A DNA stretch of 64,000 nucleotides from Styela clava (taxonomy: Eukaryota > Chordata > Ascidiacea > Stolidobranchia > Styelidae): the NCBI RefSeq assembly GCF_964204865.1, contig NC_135258.1, forward strand, positions 7,555,001-7,619,000. Direction: 5' to 3'. A program made the translations under genes and the position numbers. Of the stretch, positions 41,286 through 53,538 are shown in pieces. The notes beneath the pieces were generated by a model. That model had not been told where the DNA came from and ran no database searches. It saw nothing but the letters and a program-made list of their open reading frames with translations. Numbering within the stretch: position 1 is the stretch's first letter; each line of letters begins with the position of its first letter.

Positions 41286-43452
41286 ATGGACGACGTTGGG
41301 CATAAAAAACGAAGGCACGATACACATTATGGGTCTTCTGATTACCATCCTCGTTACAAGAAACACAACATGGGAAACCAAAGGGATGATTGGAGATCAG
41401 GTTTGTGATATAATATAAGGACTTCAAATTGAATTTACGAAGCAAACTCAAAATCTATTGGAACTCAAAAGAATTAATCTGGACAATATGGGCTTAGTAA
41501 ATTTGAAGTGCCTAATATTTGTTTGCTGACCTTTGATCCAGGAAACGGATATCAGTATTCTCCACAGTTGATTTTGAACTAAAATCTTTCAATTAAAATA
41601 AGTTCATTTCTTTTCACTTGGCACCATTGTAAATTTTACAGGTCAAAATTTTCGTGACAAAGATCGCTACAATGAACGACAAGAAAGAAATCGTGGTGGG
41701 AATAACCAGTACAGAGATAATTCCGATTCAATATGGGATGTTGAGGTTTGCTTTGAGTATTCATCTATGTATTATTATTGGTTTATTACAATGTATATGT
41801 CATAGCTGAATTGGTGTGTTTTTTTAATATCGGTTTCATGATTCTCAGATGATGGATTCTAAAATGTTCTTGACAATTCAAAATGCAGTATTTCATATAA
41901 ATTTTCACTTAAAAAACTCAGAAATAACAATAATTATACATAAAATTTAAAATTGAATGAAATGACTTTATATATTTTCAGATCAATCTTATTGGGCAGA
42001 AAGATCCTAATCCAATGATACATCTCTGTGATACATGCAGACTGCCCATAAGAAGTTATGGACGATTGGTAAGGATATCGCCCTTGTTATATGAATTGAC
42101 CAGCGGATTTGTAACTTAATATGGAGAGTTATAGGAGATATGAAAATGTGGATAGGGTATTTTGAACCTTGCTTTGGTATTAATTGAATCGGAAAACTAG
42201 TCCTGAACTGGTAATTCGACATGATATCATGGTTTATCATATAATTAGGCCTTTATGTTGGATATTTTCCAGTAAAGTACTTCTGTAAATTAGTTGGTGC
42301 TTCATAGAAATGGAGTTTTCCAAACCTCAATTCACCACCATTATTCTTTATATAACCATTATTTTTAGATTCCTTGCAAACATGTTTTCTGCTTCAAATG
42401 TGCAAAAAAGACAGACAAGAATTGTCCAAGGTGGGTTAGATGTTTGAACATTTGTTGTAATAGCACCATTAAGCCCAGATGGATTCATTTTTAAAAAGAA
42501 TGGTTGCAATTCTGTGCTTGCTAACTATTCTATACTATTTTTAACGATCAGTAACAATGCATCAGATCGTTTTTTGCGAGTGGCAAGATTGGTGGAGCTA
42601 CCTGATCGGTTCGCTAACACATATTTGCTAATTACCAGTTACCGCTATTAATTTTTTCCATCCTTCTGAGCACGAAGTGGACCTGGGATTCTAATTGCAA
42701 AATTCTGTTCGCTGTTATGATTTTTGTTGCTGGATAATATTGCTGTTGTCTGCAACTAACTTCAATGTGCCTGAAAAAGATGGAAGATGTCGCAAGAAGA
42801 TTTACTTATTTTATCTTCACTAATTTAACAGTTTTATAGGTCCGTATATTTCAACCACTATTGAACCATTTATTTTCATTATAGATGTGGAGATGAAGTT
42901 CATCGTATTGAACAATGTCGTCATGGCACAGTTTGGATGTGTGGTGTTTCAAACTGCAGCAGAACATACTTATCACAAAGAGATTTACAAGCTCACATAA
43001 ATCACCGCCATGACAAGCCGCCTCCTCCACCAACTTTACCTACTGTTCCTATGCCACCATTGACAGCAGGAGGGATACTGGTGCCACCTCCTCCAGTATC
43101 TACAATCCCGCTCCAAAACCTTCCGCCAGTTCCTTCCCCTTATGTCCTAATGCCGAATGTTTCTACAAATCAGCCCCCTCCATCAATTATTCCTCAGCCT
43201 GCCGATCAAACAATCCCATCATCTCAGCCTATGGACATGCTTACTCGTCCAAGCAGCAATCTAATAACAATTCAAATTCAGGATGATCAACAAAATATCA
43301 TCAATTACAATCAACCCCCTCCCCAAGCACAGCAGTCTGTAACATACACTTCAACAGCAAACCAACAACCCCCAGGATCGAACAGCCAAAACAATGCTCA
43401 ATGGCTGCCACCCCGTTCTAATAGATCACAAAATCATTCGTCTAATTACTAA
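41286..43452 (+). CDS. CBLL1: E3 ubiquitin ligase Hakai (CBLL1), five exons
   Basis: Exons 41286-41400, 41642-41745, 41982-42068, 42369-42430 and 42885-43452, all with GT-AG borders and consistent phase; 311 residues in total. Hakai is an E3 ligase that binds tyrosine-phosphorylated targets such as E-cadherin and is also a member of the m6A writer-associated complex. Exon 3 gives [20 protein letters not shown]. Exon 4 gives [14 protein letters not shown] (RING). Exon 5 gives [11 protein letters not shown] and [20 protein letters not shown], the Hakai C2H2/HYB domain. The remainder is proline-rich and glutamine/asparagine-rich, as in orthologues, though shorter than the human protein (491). 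AATAAA lies at 43842-43847. Confidence 0.95.
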
Positions 43453-44039
43453 GTATTTGTTATTCTTGCGTGTGAAAAACTTGTTTCAAAGCGAATTCTC
43501 AGCATAGATGTTTTGGGTCACGACTTAGACCTATGAATCGCGTTTGCTAATGAGTAGTCATGTTGGTCTGGGGACAAAGAATCATCATCTTTCAACTACT
43601 GGCAAGATGCTTTCAAATTTTCAGTAGTCTAATTGGAAATGTCTATTAAAATTGTTTCCATTTTCTTTAGGCTTCTTTCAGCCTGTTATTCACTCACTCG
43701 TTATTTCTCTAAATAATTGCATCACCAAATTAAATGCACATTCAGTTTTTCCTTCCCATGTAATTGTGTTGCATGTAATGTTTTTTTTTTCATGCAATAA
43801 ATTGCAATGTTTTGGATATTGTTTTCACAACATTCTGAATCAATAAAATATTTGTTTTCTACATGTTTCAATCATTATTGTGTGTGCTTTCCTCTATAAC
43901 AAACAAGACTTTGTCAAACCTTCTTGGTCCGACAAGTTCAGACTATTTGCGTTTTAGAAATCAAGGTTCCAGTGTGCAAACCGATTATGCGTGATCACTG
44001 AAAAGCGAACCATTATGGATCAAAACAATTCGATGAAGT

Positions 44040-44480
44040 TTGTGGGTTCTCATTTATTTGATGCACAAAGATTTTTATTGCATCAGAAATATGCAGTTTA
44101 TGCAGTCACATACCCTGCTCCCAAATCAAGTGACTTCCGTGAAGTTTATTTGATTAGTCACTGATTTGCTGAAACCATATTGTTCTTCTACAACTCATAT
44201 TTCACCGTAAATACTATGTACCGAGAAAGGTTTACAAAAGGTCCTATCAAACCATGATGGTCCATGAGGTAACGTTTCAGGCTTTTCATCAGAATGCGCA
44301 CACATACTCAGCTCCTAAAATAAGGGACTTCCACAAGGCTGTAGTTTAATTGCTTAGTGTCATGGTCACTGACTCGCTAAGACCATTTTGACAGTGTTGT
44401 TTCTCTACTATTCAAATTACACTGTGAATGCTATGTACTGAGAAAGGTATGTTTACAAACCTATCGAACAATGAGGTAAC
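44040..44480. repeat. Diverged tandem duplication (~210 bp units)
   Basis: Two neighbouring segments share order and sequence: CACATACC/TC..GCTCC..AAT-AAG-GACTTCC, then TATGTAC(C/T)GAGAAAGGT and CAATGAGGTAAC/CATGAGGTAACG. They differ substantially, so the duplication is old. No coding potential seen. Confidence 0.5.
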
Positions 44481-44844
44481 ATTAGGCGGTTCAGGTAACG
44501 AGTTTGATTTTAAGCTGCTTAATAATAATATACAGTAAATTGATAGGACGCTTGGGCATATTATATTCAACACTGTAGCGACATATTTCAGTACCATGAC
44601 GGTGAACTTCAAATCCTAAATCCACATGCCATCCTGTGGTCCTAGGAGTCTGTATACCGCGAACCTAGTCTTAAGAAATTTCTATACTTCCATTCCGGTC
44701 TATACTATAATAAATTTTGTTTGGCTTGGCCTCCTATTTTTCAGTTCCAACTAGCCTAAACTATCGTAATTTAAACCCAAAAGCTTTGGTGGAGATTTTA
44801 TTATAAAACAGTGCAGAGACAAAAAATATGATTGTAGAAAACTA

Positions 44845-44935
44845 CCATCAGGATTTGAACTTACACACAGGATTGTGAGCGAAATGTTCTATCGTCCCTG
44901 TACTGTCATCACAGCTACATACGGAGATTGTTTGC
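44845..44935 (-). mobile_element. Possible tRNA-derived SINE head
   Basis: On the minus strand, GATAGAACATTTCGCTCACA is followed by AAGTTCAAATCC (B-box-like), with an A-box-like TGACAGTACAGGGACG upstream. The order and spacing resemble a tRNA body, but the T-stem does not pair, so it is not a functional tRNA. Confidence 0.35.
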
Positions 44936-45007
44936 AAGTTACTAGAATGAACAGCACGCATAGATCCAAGATCTGCCTAGATTTTGTGGCTCATTTTTCT
45001 TTTTTGA

Positions 45008-47975
45008 TCAGTCGACAGGATACGCCTTTTTAATAAAAACATCCTCCGTCGGTCGATCTTGATTATTAGTTTCCACCATTCCCAAGTTTGCGACAATCGG
45101 CATTCCTTTGCAAACACGACCAAATATGGCATGTTTACCTGCAAAATTGGATATAAAACAGCAATTATTTCTTAATAACTTCACACAGGATTTTGGCAAA
45201 AATATTGAGGTTATTTAAAAGATATTTTAACATGACTGGCCCAAGTCCTGATCATGTAAAAATCAAAGCAATGATTTCGTTTTCTTTCGCTATTTGTTTG
45301 TCTGAATTGAAACTGAAAACACCTGAAATGAGATATGGCCTAGATTCCCAACATGTGTTACTTTTTCCAAATAGTTCAATTGAGGTGTGGCTGGCTTTCA
45401 GAAATCTTATTCTTGCGGAGTTATATAAGAGATTTCATCATACATGAATAATGCCAAAGTTGGCTTCAACTTGCATGGGTGGACATAACCTATCCGGTCA
45501 GTGGTTGAAATGTCAATCCTTCTTAAATTCATTGTTGTGAACACACAATAAATACAACTTACCATCCAACCACTGAGTTGGAGCAAGTGTGATAAAAAAT
45601 TGGCTTCCATTTGTATCAGGTCCTGAGTTTGCCATTGATAATATTCCTGCTCCTGCATGTTTGAGTTCTTTATGAATTTCATCTGCGAACTGAGGTCCGT
45701 AAATTGAAGCCCCACCCCGACCTGAATTAACAATAACATCGAAATTACAGTTTCATGATACAAAGTTGTAATTTAGAACCATTGCATAAGTCAGAATCTA
45801 AATTGGTTCAGATTCCAATAGTGGGCCAAATCTGACTCGTTGGGTAACTCAATTTGGCCCGCTTGATGCTGCCACAACCAAACAAGAACCAAATTTCAAT
45901 GTTTCAACTGAAAAATAGCTCACAGAATTTGTTGAGATTGTGATTAAATTCAGTTTTGGCACGAGGCTTATTCTTTTCCACTTTTGTTTTTGTAACACTG
46001 TAAATATTGTTCATAAAATGTAACTTTTTTCATCACACTTTCATGGCCAGTCTAGGTGGGTATAAATTTGGTTCTTGGTCCAAAACCTTTCCCATCCCTG
46101 CAATAGACTGTTGTTGCTGCTTGATAAAAGTTTGGGAATTTCCAGTTTCAATTGCCTGCAAATATTCTCTTCCCAAGAACACTTATCTGCGAACTTGGAT
46201 ACTTGGTCGAATTACTGTTTTTCTGTTCTGCTAGTTTACTACAATGAGTGATTTATATACAGTATAATTAGGCGGACATCAAGAGGTCGCTGCTTCGTGG
46301 TTCCAGTAAGATGTAGGACGAAACGTTACATAAATACATTTGTGTTTATGTGCAGCAGGACTCTTGAATTGCATAATTTAGTCATTTTTATTCCTGCTAC
46401 AGCATTAACTATCATAAACTCATAGAGAAAGGATAGGAAGTGTGTCTCGCACAACCCAACTCATAACCAACCTACCGTGTTTCTCGAAAATAAGGCCTAA
46501 GCCTGAATTTTAAGAATGATTTTAATATAAGTCCCCCCCCCCCATAAAATAAGACGCAGTCAATAACGCGAAACTTTTTTGACCTAGTCGATAGTAATAA
46601 ATCTCTCCTACATGTTTTAAGTAATTAATCTAAAACGTGTGAGAGTGGAAAACGTGTTATTTAATTAAATGGATATCGATTTTCCTATTTTGTATATTTG
46701 AAAATCTCATAATTCTCTACTGTGTAATTTTGTTCTCTATGAAAGAAAATTATAGACATCTCCTGAAAATAAGCCCTAGTGTTATTTTTTTAAAGAAAAC
46801 TGAAGTAAGACCCGGTCTTATTTTCGGGAAACACGGTATTTGGACATGAAAACTTTTTGACGCCAACAATGCTATATTAAATAATCAAATAATCGGACCT
46901 CCTGAAGTATGCGCACCAAGATGGCGCAGAACCTGAACGCAGGTTGTGTATCAGGTCAGGGTTCAGGTTATGCGACATTTCAATGCGCATACTTCAGGAG
47001 TACCGAATAATCGAGTCAGCTGGAGAACAATAATGGTTTCGGTATCTCCTTACCAGTGGCAGTAGGATCTCCACCTTGTATCATAAAATTTTTGATAATT
47101 CTGTGAAATTTAGTGTTGTCATAGTAACCTCTTCTTGCAAGTTCGGCAAAATTTGTGCAAGTCCTGGGTGCGTGTTTCCAGTATAATTCAATCACAATGG
47201 TTCCTGAACTGTTAGGAAATTTGAAACAGGAAGTTGAACAAGTATAAATTCATTGATGAACATTATATAATTATAACAGCTAATGAATCGAATAAGTTCA
47301 GTACCAAACAAATTTGTCATTCTTATCACAATATGACAAAATTTATTGAAAACACAGCCAAAAAATGCAGACTTATTACATACCTTGGCAACTATCTTTA
47401 CTAATTGTAGCAGTAAATTGCGAAGAACATCACAGTAAATCATAAAATAGTGAGTTTGATTAAAAACAATTTGGAAATCGAGAGATATAGATTCTCAAAA
47501 CAATTTTGCAAGTTGCAAGTGTGGCAAAACAGCTTGAAAGGAAACCAAATTGTTTATTTTTTTAAGAATATTTTCTTGCACAGCAAGGTCATAAAAACTT
47601 ACTCATAAGAATGATCCCAGAGCAAAGCTATCATATAAATGCCAAGAGCTGCTGACTCTAAAGTCTAATAGCCTGGGATTGCATTGTTAATTGACACGAT
47701 ACCTGAAGTAGTTTGCATCAATGACAGTTAAGAGGTAGTGAATTTAACATAACTGGAGTTCGTGAAAAAAAACTTTGGGTGTAGAATTTTTTTGTCTGCA
47801 AACATCCCAGAAAATAGAAAAAGTAGATTACAGTCGTATTCTAAATAGACTGTGTAGGTTCAGTCAGTGCAAGATGAATACAAAAACTATGATTGACATG
47901 AGTCAAAAGCAATACTTACGAAGTTTCCATTGCTACTTGGCGAGGTTGCCATGATGCAGAAGGTATACCAGCCAT
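45008..47975 (-). CDS. PPIL1: Peptidyl-prolyl cis-trans isomerase-like 1 (PPIL1), four exons
   Basis: Minus-strand exons 47975-47920, 47208-47054, 45721-45563 and 45138-45008. GT-AG borders and phases agree, giving 166 residues, the same length as human PPIL1. It is a spliceosomal cyclophilin that joins activated spliceosomes with SKIP. It starts [19 protein letters not shown]. The catalytic cyclophilin residues are present in [14 protein letters not shown] (Arg, Phe, Gln) and [14 protein letters not shown] (Trp, His). It ends [15 protein letters not shown]. The introns contain a GGACCTCC MITE and a ~366-bp TIR element. Confidence 0.96.
46473..46838. mobile_element. ~366-bp MITE with TIR TACCGTGTTTC-CGAAAATAAG
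   Basis: Left end TACCGTGTTTCTCGAAAATA; the right end reverse-complemented is TACCGTGTTTCCCGAAAATA, both continuing AAG(G/A)CC. It contains further inverted AAATAAG-type motifs and a C9 run. It lies in intron 2 of PPIL1. No clear target duplication. Confidence 0.7.
46894..47005. mobile_element. Hairpin MITE, GGACCTCC family, copy 3
   Basis: CGGACCTCCTGAAGTATGCG at the left and CGCATACTTCAGGAGTACCG at the right. It is flanked by AATAAT on each side (46888-46893 and 47006-47011), supporting a 6-bp target duplication. It lies in intron 2 of PPIL1. Confidence 0.88.
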
Positions 47976-50420
47976 GAGAAATTTATGAAACTTCTATTTT
48001 TAATTAAGTTAATTTAAGTTATAAATATGGATGAGAAACAGGAGCTTGTATTCTAACATATAAATGACAAAAATGTATAATTTGACACAACATAAAATAC
48101 TCTGGGTGCAAATAGATAGCAACAACAATTATGAAGCAATGGGTCAAAACAGCAGAACTGGGGAAGAGACTGGGTGTGAGTCTTGGGGCAATGCGAATGA
48201 TGCTACAATGCAACATAAAATTACTATATTCTAGTCAAAAGCTTGAGGAATTAATGGAAAGTTTTTCATTTTATTAGTACAGTTAAAATATACCAATTGT
48301 GACAAAACCAGCAATTTGTAATACACAATAACAGTGAAAATATGTTCATACTTTCAAATTGATATTCACGATAATGGGACTTCACTATAATATGGCTGAT
48401 AGGTGAATTTTTGAAATTGAATGTGAAAGTGTGAATTTTTTATATGGATGCATCCGAATGTCGTTAACGTAAGACAACACTTTGCGAAAATATGCTTTGA
48501 CATTAATCTATCCAATGTCAATAATAAGAGTGAAAATGTTAACTATTTCAACTTTATAACGAAATTTATCTTAGGTGTATCAGAAAACTGAATAAATATA
48601 TTGATTCATGTCGCAAATATTAAAGAAATAGGATAAAATCAAATGCAAAATTTAATACAAATGACAACATTCTTTGCTCAAAGTCAATATAAATGGCAGA
48701 AAAGCAACAATAAATGCGCAGGCAGTGAAATTCAAACAACAATGCTGCTGTAAGCCTGTATTAGATAAAGCGCTGTGAAACATTAATTTATATAGGCTTG
48801 ATCAATATTCATATACTATTTGAATTAGCTCTTCGATAAATTTTTATGACAACATATAGTGAGTACACTCACTCAGAAGAAAGAATCGCACCTATAAGCA
48901 AGACTTCCAGGATTACAGCAGTTTATTTTGAAATTTGAACAGAATTATTTTGAGGGTCTTGTTTTATTAAATGTCTATATTCAAATAGGTACAGTATTCC
49001 AAAAATGGATGCTAAAGGGAATAAAGTAGTAACTTGAAACATCAAATTTTTGAATAGCCTACTCTTTTTTTGATGAGATAGATTTCATGGACACCCCAAT
49101 TATAATTCTGAAAGTAGGGTATATTGAGCCTAGATTTAAAAAAAAATGAGACTAGAATGAGCAATGAATTGTATATCAGATTTTGTATTGTTGAATTGCC
49201 TGTAGTCTGTGTCAATATATTGCCTCTAATCATTGGTAAGGCATCATAGTGCATCATCAAGTAAATGACCTGCACATTAGGAGATATTGCTTACACACTA
49301 GAGTGAAAGATAATGCAATTCATATTATGTATACAGCACAATGACAAACTCACAAATATATAAATAAAAATTTCATCAATCAAAAAGAAAAAATATGAAA
49401 AATAAAAGTCAATTACGTGTTAGTTTTAATAATAATTGCAATCAAGATGAAACAATTAATATCATAGAATGATCTCAACCCATATTTTCTATCACACAAT
49501 AAAGTGTGCACTTGGTTGTGTAGTGAATAGAAGTTGGCATAACTGGAAAGATCACTATAGGCATTTTCAAAATTCCCAACTAAAACGACTTGCCAAATTT
49601 GCAAGCCACCCCCTGGATCATGGAATGTTTTCTTAAAACTTTTAACAGGTTGCTTTTAAAAACTAAAATAACATTTCAAGATGCATAACAAAACATTCCC
49701 TATCCTCATCACGGGCATTATACCATAACCAAGTTTCTGTTGAAAAGTACAGTTCAAACCACATGCCAAAATTCACACCAATGCTACTCCTTGAAAAAAA
49801 CGACACACATCAAAATATAACCATCATTGATGACTGAATATACCACCAATTCACTTCCCAGAAAGATTGCAGTGCATGCCATGGAATGTCTAAAACCAGA
49901 CCAGACAAGGGCAGATTTGGATAGCATTCGACATGAACCAATGATCCAGCAACACAATAAAGAAACATCAAGGAATTTCACAACTAAAGGAAAAGTTTCC
50001 GCAATGTTAATACAGTTTTTTTAGGTCAATTTATCCCACAAAATTTATGAATAATGCTAGATGTGTTGGAAACTTGAAATTAAATACACTATGAAAGAAT
50101 GGTCATCACTTAGCAGATCTATTGGAGTCCCTAAAAGAAAAGACATTGTGCGGTACTCACTCAAAATTGTATTTCAGAAACTGTCTTAGTTTACACAATG
50201 TGTATAGAAATTTCGCTGGAATAAGCGATTGTATAACTAGATTGTATCTATTAAAACAAAAAGTTTTTATGCTTCAGTTGGAATTGTACTCATCTGTAAA
50301 AAATTATCAAAACCAAAAAGTTCACCTCGAGTTGAAAAAAATATGAAGAAAAGCGAAAAATATGTGCAGTATGGTGTTTCCTAAAAATCATACCATTGTA
50401 GGCAATTTTATCAACTCACA
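47976..50420. other. Intergenic region and probable DMTF1 3' UTR
   Basis: AT-rich. No supported gene or structured repeat. The part next to 50420 is the likely 3' UTR of DMTF1 (minus strand). Confidence 0.45.
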
Positions 50421-52859
50421 TCATAAAATAATCACATCAGTCTGGCCTTGTTGACCTTTATTATTCATATTACATTTTCCAGATGGCGTTGAATCAGACA
50501 TTGGGTCTACAAGGTCAGTGCCTTCTAACAAAGTACCTTGCAAAGGGGATGAACTTTGAATAAAACAATTTTCAACATCGGTGTCATTTCCGACTACTTC
50601 ATGTATAGCGCTTCCTAAAATAGGATTTTTATTGTCTTCATCATTACTTGTTTCTTGATAAACTAAAACATCTGATGTGGTGATGACATCATCATGGCGT
50701 GGTGATGTCATATCACTCGGTGAGGCTACTCCATCCCCCTCATCCATGTTATTTCTTACATCATCAGTTGATGATGTAACATCGTTTCTTGATGCGTGAT
50801 TAATATATGACAACATTTCCGGTGTGAAGTCGACACTATTTACATCATCAGACATAAATAATACTAAAGGATTGTTGGAATCAGAATTTTGAACAAGATA
50901 AACACCTGCAGCAGATGTAGGCGTCAACTGAAGTGTAGTGTTCACATCTAAACTCTCTTCTGCAGAGATAGTTTCAGTTTGTAATGGTTTAGCAAGATAA
51001 CCATCTGCAATTTTCTTCTCATCTTCTTCTGAAGCCTGAACTTGCACCTCGTTAAACGTATCGTTTGAGGTCGAGAGATGTGACATCACCAAGTTTCCAT
51101 TCGAATCTTTGTCAAGAACAACCCGACTCTGAATATCATTATTAGTATCGGTAACATAAACTAAGTTACTTTGTGTTGCAAGTGGAGAAATATTTTCAGA
51201 GTATGATAAAGTTATTCTATCGCCCAGCTTGTTGGTAACCTTCGATTGCTGATCGAGATTAATTTTAGCGGAAATTTTACCGTCATCATCTGACAATTTA
51301 GAACCATCCCGATGAACATATAATTTAACTTTGTGGTCACTCGAATCCCAAGAATTAAGTTGTCTTGAAATAATCTTCGATAATCCATTCAATAAATCTT
51401 TCAATTTAACGTTTTTAATATTAGGGTTCTCGTGTAGATAAACTTGTTTCAATGACCACCATTTAATTCTAAGCCATTGAGGCGAACGTGAACTTTTCCA
51501 TCCGGAACTTAATTTTCTCCAATCAATTTCATCCTCTGCCTCAACACCGAGTGCGTCAATTCTTTCAACCAGAGTTGCATCTTCAGCTTTTGTCCATCTT
51601 TTCCCATTGCACATTTTCCAATTCAAATAGTTCAACCATTTTGCACGGCATTGTTTTTCAGTTCTGGTACCAACTAATGCAGCAACCGTCGTCCAACCTA
51701 TATTAGCTGTGACTGATGTTCCATATTTTTCACCTGTTAATGTATAAACGGCTCGAGCAAGTTTCAATTCTTCTTCTGCAGACCATTTTCCTAAACTGTG
51801 CTCATTGTCCAAGACCAGTCTGCAACGATCTTTAACAGAATCTGAACTACGGCCCATTTGATTGCCAATTAAAGTCCAATCACGACCATGTTTCGCATGT
51901 AAATCTTTTAATTTTTTAATCTCTTCATCGGAATATTTTCCTCTGTAATTTTGGGAATCATACATTCTTTTCACCCTACGATAAACGGCAAATACAGGGC
52001 GATTTAAACCCACTGAAATCGTAGGATAAAACTTTGGTCTATCATATTTACTTCCATGGAAAATAATTTGTTTCGCATCATCAATTCCATGCTCCTTACA
52101 ATACTTTTCAATGTTGCTTTCGAGGAGGTCCACTTCATCTTGTGTCCATTTTCCAGTCTTCCAAGAATGACCACTATTTCGCAGTTGCACTTTATCTGCT
52201 TTTGTTGTGACCCAAGTATTTCGAACAGGGTCTGCATTCTCAGGATCTGACGTATACTCAAACCTTTGATAAGAGTGGTCAACAGAATCATTGTTTTGGG
52301 TTTGATTATCAAGTGAAGTTCTGCTGTTTAAATTCACTGGCGGAACTCCTAAACTTATGTCATTATTTATTGAAATACGTATTGGTACACCAACCTTATC
52401 TCCACCTTTTATTGCACACAAAGTCAAATCATCCTTACTACTTTCTTCAATTACAAGCATTCTGTTTTGGTTCGATACATCATCAGCCGAAACAAAAACT
52501 TGACTTTGTCGATGAGTTGCTTCAACATCTGTTACAAAATCTTTATCAAGAATATCTCTTTCAGCAACAGAAATAAAATAATTTCCACCTTGACCAAAGT
52601 TTATATCAGATTTCACAGATTGTGGTAATTTCTCGCTATTATCCTCCCTAATATATTTTGCTAAAGGAACATAGGGATATCCATAACCTAACGAAGGATC
52701 AGCAGCTTTTCGTTTGCTTCTTGAAGAAGTACCGGTATCAGGCAAGTTTTGATCAATAGAAAGATTGATCTCATCAGACATAGAATTCCCACCGTCCATC
52801 TGTGAATCTAAAGTGCTGCTGGAACATCCAAAAGAACTCTCATTTTCCAAGCAGTCCAT
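50421..52859 (-). CDS. DMTF1: Cyclin-D-binding Myb-like transcription factor 1 (DMTF1)
   Basis: 812 codons in one uninterrupted exon, starting ATG 52859. DMTF1/DMP1 is a nuclear Myb-like factor that binds D-type cyclins and activates ARF-type targets in vertebrates. Myb-like units are visible at residues ~233 (GKWTQDEVDLLESNIEKYC), ~303 (YRGKYSDEEIKKLKDLH ... DRCRLV), ~356 (LGKWSAEEELKLARAVY) and ~418 (GKRWTKAEDATLVERID). RSPQWLRIKWWSLKQVY follows. The acidic, serine/threonine-rich N- and C-terminal regions fit activation domains. A minus-strand pyrimidine tract plus AG near 52955 may be the acceptor of a 5'-UTR intron. Vertebrate DMTF1 is multi-exon, so an intronless full-length CDS here is notable. 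Confidence 0.93.
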   Translation of the reverse strand: MDCLENESSFGCSSSTLDSQMDGGNSMSDEINLSIDQNLPDTGTSSRSKRKAADPSLGYGYPYVPLAKYIREDNSEKLPQSVKSDINFGQGGNYFISVAERDILDKDFVTDVEATHRQSQVFVSADDVSNQNRMLVIEESSKDDLTLCAIKGGDKVGVPIRISINNDISLGVPPVNLNSRTSLDNQTQNNDSVDHSYQRFEYTSDPENADPVRNTWVTTKADKVQLRNSGHSWKTGKWTQDEVDLLESNIEKYCKEHGIDDAKQIIFHGSKYDRPKFYPTISVGLNRPVFAVYRRVKRMYDSQNYRGKYSDEEIKKLKDLHAKHGRDWTLIGNQMGRSSDSVKDRCRLVLDNEHSLGKWSAEEELKLARAVYTLTGEKYGTSVTANIGWTTVAALVGTRTEKQCRAKWLNYLNWKMCNGKRWTKAEDATLVERIDALGVEAEDEIDWRKLSSGWKSSRSPQWLRIKWWSLKQVYLHENPNIKNVKLKDLLNGLSKIISRQLNSWDSSDHKVKLYVHRDGSKLSDDDGKISAKINLDQQSKVTNKLGDRITLSYSENISPLATQSNLVYVTDTNNDIQSRVVLDKDSNGNLVMSHLSTSNDTFNEVQVQASEEDEKKIADGYLAKPLQTETISAEESLDVNTTLQLTPTSAAGVYLVQNSDSNNPLVLFMSDDVNSVDFTPEMLSYINHASRNDVTSSTDDVRNNMDEGDGVASPSDMTSPRHDDVITTSDVLVYQETSNDEDNKNPILGSAIHEVVGNDTDVENCFIQSSSPLQGTLLEGTDLVDPMSDSTPSGKCNMNNKGQQGQTDVIIL

Positions 52860-53017
52860 GGTTGTTCTTTTGTTTATTTCAGCAGTAAAATTTCACAGTG
52901 CAAATTACTCATGATTTAAAACTAATAGTATCGGTATTACATCATGAAAATCCTGCAAAACAAATAGACTATATTCAGATATTTTAACAAAATACGTAAA
53001 GGGTGACAGTTCATAGG

Positions 53018-53501
53018 GGGGTCTCGTGTAGTTTCGTACCTAACATACTTCTAGTGGGCGTAGCATCACAATTTTTTGACATATCAATCCTAACCCCCAC
53101 CTGACTATGCCATCCAAAAATTACGTCACTACGACATCACAATCACGTCATAGAGCTTGCCAAATATACGTACGATCACCCGAAATGGCATCGGCGCCGA
53201 CGATAAAGAACTTACTAACGTCAGCGTTCTCTCCCATATTGGATCGTCGCGACGAAAAAACGAGAGAAATAGTCGTTCGATTTCGGGTGCGCAGACCAGA
53301 TATTATATATACGCTTTGGCGCAGACGAGCTCGTCTCGGATGACAGTTCGTAGAGTTTAAGGGACTGTATTACGTCACTGTGACGTCGTAGAGACGTAAT
53401 TTTTGGATGGCGTAGTCAGGTGGGGGTTAGAATTGACACATGCAAATATTGTTATTCTACGCCCACCAGAAGTATGTTAGGTACGAAACTACATGAGACC
53501 C
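53018..53501. mobile_element. 484-bp element with ~125-bp terminal inverted repeats
   Basis: The left arm starts GGGTCTCGTGTAGTTTCGTA; the right arm reverse-complemented starts GGGTCTCATGTAGTTTCGTA. Similarity continues for about 125 bp through CTAACATACTTCT-GTGGGCG, CTAACCCCCACCTGACTA and CCATCCAAAAATTACGTC. A further partial copy (AATCCTAACCCCCACCTGAC) follows at 53517-53538. No transposase is inside, and no target duplication is evident. Confidence 0.8.
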
Positions 53502-53538
53502 GTTTTTGCATATGTTAATCCTAACCCCCACCTGACTC

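Noticed and set aside
45193-45447. 84-codon plus-strand frame
   Set aside because: Lies in and next to the third intron of PPIL1 on the opposite strand; no motif.
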